DNA of 64,000 nt, taken from the NCBI GenBank assembly GCA_029215795.1, contig JARDYH010000001.1, positions 181,357,654-181,421,653 of the forward strand, in the 5' to 3' direction. Below, in pieces: positions 59,021 through 64,000 of this stretch. Both the position numbers and the translations under genes were made by a program. The number at the start of each line of letters is the position of its first letter. The stretch's first letter is position 1. Origin of the DNA: Anniella stebbinsi (taxonomy: Eukaryota; Chordata; Lepidosauria; Squamata; Anniellidae). A model generated the notes under the pieces. The model saw only the letters and a list, made by a program, of their open reading frames with translations, made no database searches and was not told where the DNA came from.

Positions 59021-59590
59021 TATTGTTGTTGCCATATTAAAAAGTGCTTATTTTAAAAATGCTTATCCTAAATAAAATATGTTCCTACAACTTTCAAACA
59101 ATGTTGATAGTAGTATTCCTAGACAATAAGACTTCAGGTAACCCAACACACATATGCAGTACAGTGAACATTGCAGAAGGGCAAGTAACAGGACCACAGC
59201 CCATCCATGCCTACCTCACAGGGTTGTTTTTTTGAGAATAACATAGTACAATATAGTCACTAACATTCTCAGGTTTTCAGTTCAGGACACCCAAAGGTAC
59301 ATTCAGGACACCCAAAATTGTTGTTGCCATATTAAAAAGTGCTTATTTTAAAAATGCTTATCCTAAATAAAATATGTTCCTACAACTTTCAAACAATGTT
59401 GATAGTAGTATTCCTAGACAATAAGACTTCAGGTAACCCAACACACATATGCAGTACAGTGAACATTGCAGAAGGGCAAGTAACAGGACCACAGCCCATC
59501 CATGCCTACCTCACAGGGTTGTTTTTTTGAGAATAACATAGTACAATTAGTCACTAACATTCTCAAGTTTTCAGTTCAGGACACCCAAAA
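59021..59590. repeat. Tandem duplication, two units of about 295 bp
   Basis: TTGTTGTTGCCATATTAAAA opens both units (59022 and 59317), which are almost identical through AACATAGTACAAT and TTCAGTTCAGGACACCCAAA. Each includes a CTACCTCACAGGGTTGTT block of the kind found in MIR-like SINEs. Confidence 0.9.
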
Positions 59591-59764
59591 CACATCTGGT
59601 AACTTTCCCACTGCTCTGAATAAACGCGACAGTGTTTAATCACTTACGCGCTGTTCGGGAATGGTGGTTTGACGGTTCCGCGCGCATGCGCGCAACCGCT
59701 AAACCGGTCCGCGGAAACATCGCAAACCGGAAGTGAGGCCTAGACTTCCTCACAATCCTTCAAG
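59591..59764 (+). promoter_or_regulatory. CpG-rich promoter with NRF1- and ETS-type sites
   Basis: Immediately upstream of the Myb-like gene. CGCGCATGCGCG (59681-59692) matches the NRF1 consensus YGCGCAYGCGCR exactly. ACCGGAAGTG (59726-59735) matches the ETS/GABP site. No TATA box is seen. Both sites lie within 85 bp of the ATG, the layout of TATA-less housekeeping promoters. Activity is inferred. Confidence 0.6.
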
Positions 59765-61515
59765 ATGCCTAGAGGGAGGTATTGGGGGGATGCGGAGGTC
59801 CGCATATTATTGGCCTTCCTCCTCCAATCCTCCCTCGTTGGAAGGATTGTCAGGAGCAGCAGCCTCCCGACTATGAGGCTGTTTAGGAGGGCGGCTGCTG
59901 CTCTGCGCCAGCAAAACTTCGTCCGCACTGCCCTGCAGTGCAGGACGAAGTTCAAGTATGTGAAAGCGGCTTTTTTCCGGGCCATTAGTGCCCATGGGGA
60001 GCATCCCCCCTTCCGACAGCGTCCACCCTACTTCGTGGAATTCCACGAGCTGTGGCGGAAGGCGGGGAGACCAACCCCTGAGGAGAGGCTGACCGCAGGT
60101 GAGTGCTCTGGTGGATGTGCAGGTTGGGGGGGGGAAGCCCCAAAAACTATGACCCCTGACACAATGAGGCTTTAAGGTGGATTCCAGCATACATCTTGGG
60201 TGGGGTGGGACTAGATGCCCTTCAGGAGCCCTGTGTGCTGGTGATTCTGCCCACTGCTCATTGTGTATTCTCTGGTGGATGTGCAGGTTGGGGGGGGGGA
60301 AGCCCCAAAAACTATGACCCCTGACACAATGAGGCTTTAAGGTGGATTCCAGCATACATCTTGGGTGGGGTGGGACTAGATGCCCTTCAGGAGCCCTGTG
60401 TGCTGGTGATTCTGCCCACTGCTCATTGTGTATTCTCTGGTGGATGTGCAGGTTGGGGGGGGGGGAAGCCCCAAAAACTATGACCCCTGACACAATGAGG
60501 CTTTAAGGTGGATTCCAGCATTCATCTTGGGGTGGGACTAGATGCCCTTCAGGGACCCTTCCACATTTTAATGTTATTTCCCTTTTTCCCTTCCCTCTTT
60601 TTCTTAGCCCAAAACAGGAGGGCGGAAGAGGCGGCTCCGTCTCCCGAAGTGGAGGAGGTTGGGGGGACTTCTCCTCCTCCTCCTTCTCCTCCTTCTCCTC
60701 CTCGGATGACCCTCCGCAGAAGGGCACGTAAGTTAAATGCAAGCCAGATTAATTAGGAATACTATTTTTGCCCAGCGTACTTTAATAATATTATTAATAT
60801 TAATAATTGTAATGATATATGTATTTATTTATTAATTAATAGACTCTCCCAACGGATCGAGGCGGGGAACACCATGATAGAAACTTAAAATAACATTTTT
60901 TTTCCAATTTTGAAGGGATACTCAGTCCATCGCCATCGCCGTCTGCGGAGGAGGTGGAGGAGGAGGTGCAGGAAGAGGAGGAAGAGGAGAATGCACCCCC
61001 ACCTGTCTCACCTGCTGCTGTGTCTCCAGCAGGTAATAGAAGTTCCATTGCTTTGTATAATGTAGAGTACATTGAGCATATAAAATCCAGGTCAGGGCTC
61101 CTGTATCTGTAACAGTTGTAGAGAAAAGGGAATTTCAGCCAGTGTCATTTGTATGCAATTAGTTCCTGGTGAAATCCCCTCTTCATCACAACAGTTTAAC
61201 CGACCTGGATTTTATGTGGTCACCCTATTGTACAGTACAGGACTAATGGTTTAAATTTTTAATTAAAAAATGAAAAACTATATTTACATTCCTGTAAATT
61301 GAATCGCATTGAATAGCCAATGTCATTGAGTGGTACATCTTGAACTGTTTTTCTGTTGGTTATATTATATGATTTTAAACACTTTTTTTTTCTTACCATC
61401 CCATGCAGTTCCCACTCAGGAGCGGCTGGAGAGGCTTGAGGAAGCCGTTGGAGGCATGCAGAATCGCATGTCCTCCATTGAGGACAAGCTAGACCGTATC
61501 CTCAATAAATTGTAA
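59765..61515 (+). CDS. Myb/SANT-like (trihelix) DNA-binding protein, four exons, intact
   Basis: The ATG has A at -3. Exons are 59765-60098, 60608-60727, 60916-61032 and 61409-61515. Donors are CAG|GTGAGT, CAC|GTAAGT and CAG|GTAATA; acceptors are TTCTTAG, TTTTGAAG and CCATGCAG. Every junction is phase 1, giving an uninterrupted 225-residue protein. Residues 1-100 form a trihelix/SANT-type domain (RGRYWGDAEVRILL, FVRTALQCRTKFKYVKAAF, YFVEFHELW). The middle is Pro/Ser-rich then strongly acidic (EEEVQEEEEEE). The last exon is a short coiled coil (LERLEEAVGGMQNRMSSIED). This is the architecture of the accessory protein of PIF/Harbinger transposons, which helps transposase enter the nucleus and bind DNA. 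It could equally be a co-opted host gene of the same origin. Intron 1 holds a tandem repeat and intron 3 a MITE. Confidence 0.75.
60106..60560. repeat. Tandem repeat, 2.8 units of 164-165 bp, in intron 1
   Basis: CTCTGGTGGATGTGCAGG starts each unit (60106, 60270, 60435). The first two units are virtually identical and the third is truncated. Its antisense carries a fortuitous long open frame that I do not regard as a gene. Confidence 0.9.
61090..61232. mobile_element. MITE related to the 35717 palindrome, in intron 3
   Basis: Contains CAGGGCTCCTGTATCTGTAA, GGGAATTTCAGCCAGTGTC and CCTCTTCATCACAACAG, in the arm order seen at 35717-35893 and 63110-64000. Confidence 0.7.
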
Positions 61516-61730
61516 ATAGTTGAAAATAATATTGTAAATAGTTGAAAATAATATTTGTTTAAAAAACTAAATCTTTATTTTTGTTACTAAAACATTGTTT
61601 TGGTTTTCCTTAGCATTTTCAGGTTGGTGCAGTATTAAGGAGGGATGCCTAACTGTTTTAATAATAGATAGGAAGCACAGTCCCAACCACACAGTGAGAT
61701 ATGAAAACTATATTGTAATGGTTAAATACA

Positions 61731-62040
61731 ACATAAATAACAGCAAAAAATACCATAATTAACAGCAAATAACATAACAATTACATAAATAACAGCAAAA
61801 AATACCATAATTAACAGCAAATAACATAACAATTACATAAATAACAGCAAAAAATACCATAATTAACAGCAAATAACATAACAATTACATAAATAACAGC
61901 AAAAAATACCATAATTAACAGCAAATAACATAACAATTACATAAATAACAGCAAAAAAAACCATAATTAACAGCAAATAACATAACAATTACATAAATAA
62001 CAGCAAAAAAAAACCATAATTAACAGCAAATTATTAACAA
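61731..62040. repeat. 52-bp tandem array, about six units
   Basis: Unit ACATAAATAACAGCAAAAAA plus ATTAACAGCAAATAACATAA-type sequence repeats with period 52, drifting slightly at the right end. It lies between two convergent genes, in what would be the 3' UTR of the minus-strand gene. Confidence 0.9.
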
Positions 62041-62058
62041 TAACATAAATCATGTATT

Positions 62059-63517
62059 CTAAGGGGAGAACTTTAAGGGTTTTTTTACCTCCCGTGCCGT
62101 GCGCTTTATGCTTGGCTCACCTTGAAGTGGTGATGATGAGCGCTGTGGGGGTACTGTATGGGAGCACGGGAGCAGTGATTCGTCCAAGTCTTTGGTTAAA
62201 ATGTCATTCTGGGGATTTTGCAACTGGGCAGACTGGGGGTGTTGCACCCTGACTTTACGTTTCTTCTTAGCCAGGCATTTTCTCCCCTCACCCTCTCCTG
62301 AGTTCCCACCTAAGTCATTTGGCTTAGAGCTGGTCCCCTCCATACTGTCAATAGCCAACCGTCTTTTTATTGGCTGGCGTTTTCCATGGCTAGTAGATGA
62401 TGGGTTGGCTGTATGGGTTGATCTTCCCGGTTCTTCCTGTTGCACCACCGTCACCAGCTTCTCCATCGTGACACATTGTCTTTCTAGAATTCTGAGAAGG
62501 GCATCTTGATTTCTTTGGTCCCTTGCATCTTCTGTTTTCAAATAGTCCAACATCTGGTCATTTTTCTGCAACATCTGCTCATGCATCTGCAAGAGGTTTG
62601 CGTTGTGTGCAGAGGCATGCTCCAGAATGCGGTCTGTGTCCCTGCTGCGTGGGGGTCTTCTGTTTCTGGCCATTTCCAGGCGCGTTGCAGGCGAGAGTGC
62701 TGACTTTTGGATGGGATGTCTCCTTCCTTCATCTGTACCTGAAGGGAAAGGGCAAAGTTTAGTGTGTTTAAAAATCATTTATTACATGTCCAGCCTGTAC
62801 CATGGGTTCTCTCGCACCCTCATCCTGAAGATGAGAATGTCCTTTCACACATTTATAAGAATTGCAGGACTGAAACTTTATCAAGCAAATAACATCGGCT
62901 GTACTTACTCGCTCCTGCTGCAGGATGGTGGAGATTTCTGGCCCTCAAATCTGCGTGGTCACTGGTTTCCGACGCACTGGTGTAACCGCTGCTTCTGTAG
63001 GCTGCCGTGGAAGAAAAAGAAGAGCTATTAGGAGATTTCATTCCAATAGGCACAATCACAAACCTCCATTTTAAATAGGGGGGGGTTGTTTGTGTGTTCA
63101 AAATGGCTGCCTGCCTAGGCTGACCACATGAAAAGGAGGTCAGGGCTGACCACATGAAAAGGAGGTCAGGGCTCATGTAACTTTAAGTGCTGTAGAGAAA
63201 AAGGAATTTCAGCCGGTGCCGTTTGTATGCATGCAGCACCTGGTGAAATTCCCTCTTCATCACCACAGTTAAAGTTGCAGGCAGTATACTACAGTGACCA
63301 CATGAAAAGGAGGTCAGGGCTCATGTAACTTTAAGTGCTGTAGAGAAAAAGGCTGAAATCCCTCCCATAGACCACAATTTCTGGTCCCATGCACCCCAGA
63401 AATTAGCCCAGTACTTACACGGTGGTGCTGGTGCAGGATGCTGCTGGAGATTTCTGGCCCTCAAATCTGCGTGGTCACTGGTTTCCGACGCACTGGTGGA
63501 ACCGCTGCTTCTGTAGG
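62059..63517 (-). CDS. 3' exons of an unrecognised nuclear coiled-coil protein, possibly a second Harbinger-type accessory
   Basis: The gene enters from beyond 64000. Exons are 63517-63419 (99 nt), 63001-62909 (93 nt) and 62738-62059 (terminal, 225 codons to the stop). Acceptors are CCACGGCAG (twice) and CCCTTCAG; donors are GT|GTAAGT and GA|GTAAGT. All junctions are phase 1 and the frame stays open. The two upstream exons are duplicates, sharing TSASETSDHADLRARNL. The terminal exon has RRPPRSRDTD, then a Leu/Gln-rich coiled coil (LLQMHEQMLQKNDQMLDYL, ALLRILERQCVTMEKL), then two basic signals: KRQPIKRRL and KKKRKV (62251-62268). Domain style recalls the C-terminal half of Myb/SANT-like proteins, but its N-terminus is not visible. 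A minus-strand AATAAA (complement of TTTATT near 61575) could serve as its poly(A) signal. Function unknown. Confidence 0.6.
62909..63517. repeat. Tandem duplication with 516-bp period carrying an exon
   Basis: GAGATTTCTGGCCCTCAAAT occurs at 62931 and 63447, and identity continues through the exon, the intron and a GACCACATGAAAAGGAGGTC MITE block. The two exon copies differ by Tyr/Ser and by a Gln-Gln/Pro-Ala insertion. Confidence 0.9.
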
Positions 63518-64000
63518 CTGCCGTGGAAGAAAAAGAAGAGCTATTAGGAGGTTTCATTCCAATAGGCACAATCACAAACCTCCATTTTAAATAGGGGGGG
63601 GGGTTGTTTGTGTGTTCAAAATGGCTGCCTGCCTAGGCTGACCACATGAAAAGGAGGTCAGGGCTGACCACATGAAAAGGAGGTCAGGGCTCATATAACT
63701 TTAAGTGCTGTAGAGAAAAAGGAATTTCAGCCGGTGCCGTTTGTATGCATGCAGCACCTGGTGAAATTCCCTCTTCATCACCACAGTTAAAGTTGCAGGC
63801 AGTATACTACAGTGACCACATGAAAAGGAGGTCAGGGCTCATGTAACTTTAAGTGCTGTAGAGAAAAAGGAATTTCAGCCGGTGCCGTTTGTATGCATGC
63901 AGCACCTGGTGAAATTCCCTCTTCATCACCACAGTTAAAGTTGCAGGCAGTATACTACAGTGACCACATGAAAAGGAGGTCAGGGCTCATGTAACTTTAA
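63110..64000. repeat. Array of MITE copies (about 160 bp each)
   Basis: GACCACATGAAAAGGAGGTC followed by GGGCTCATGTAACTTTAAG, GGAATTTCAGCCGGTGCCG and CCCTCTTCATCACCACAG recurs at about 63140, 63298 (truncated), 63675, 63815 and 63960, the last cut by the window end. Same family as 35717-35893. Confidence 0.85.

Noticed and set aside
59807..60493. 228-codon minus-strand reading frame
   Set aside because: It is created by the 165-bp tandem repeat in intron 1 of the Myb-like gene; its protein is a repeated low-complexity string with no family resemblance.
61731..62040. CRISPR-like array of regularly spaced repeats
   Set aside because: The units are contiguous 52-bp copies without unique spacers, in a vertebrate genome; it is a minisatellite.

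Overview
The window reads as a stretch of vertebrate nuclear genome, most likely from a squamate reptile. It is AT-leaning, has no bacterial operon structure, and is built almost entirely of nested transposable elements. The mix of L2-, CR1- and L1-type LINEs, a second APE-type LINE family, a Ty3/gypsy element, hAT-like fold-back elements, PIF/Harbinger elements and a tRNA-derived SINE is what lizard and snake genomes contain. The order is inferred from family resemblance only; species cannot be named. No conserved single-copy host gene was recognised.

Layout. 1-9.4 kb: a decayed hAT (BED-finger) transposase, a Harbinger-type MITE, and two L2 copies facing each other, the first split by a 1.27-kb hAT-like element with a perfect 8-bp target duplication. 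9.4-17.3 kb: mostly non-coding sequence with no recognised gene. 17.3-20.9 kb: a CR1 LINE (minus strand) carrying two Harbinger-type insertions. 21.8-34.9 kb: one Ty3/gypsy element (minus strand), 445-bp LTRs, with a full-length L1 inside its 3' LTR and a hAT-like element, a SINE-like tail and a 131-bp MITE inside gag. 35-40 kb: small MITEs and fold-back repeats. 40-47.6 kb: an APE-type LINE (family 'A/B') split by a Harbinger derivative and a hAT-like element. 47.6-53.6 kb: a second full-length L1 inserted in a SINE with a perfect 15-bp duplication; its ORF1 is intact and ORF2 has only two stop codons. 54.3-56.1 kb: a second copy of LINE family A/B.

56.1-64 kb differs: its genes are open. 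A PIF/Harbinger transposase (minus strand, one 150-bp intron) keeps its DDE residues. Beyond its terminal repeat lies a four-exon, 225-codon Myb/SANT-like (trihelix) gene on the plus strand behind a CpG-rich promoter with NRF1- and ETS-type sites. Converging on it from the right is a minus-strand gene whose last exons (coiled coil, nuclear localisation signals) include a tandemly duplicated, phase-symmetric exon. Harbinger transposases are known to need a Myb-like partner, so this cluster is the best candidate for a working or co-opted system.

A second unexpected signal is a perfect PCNA-interacting (PIP-box) motif near the N-terminus of ORF1 in both copies of LINE family A/B, although the surrounding protein has diverged strongly.
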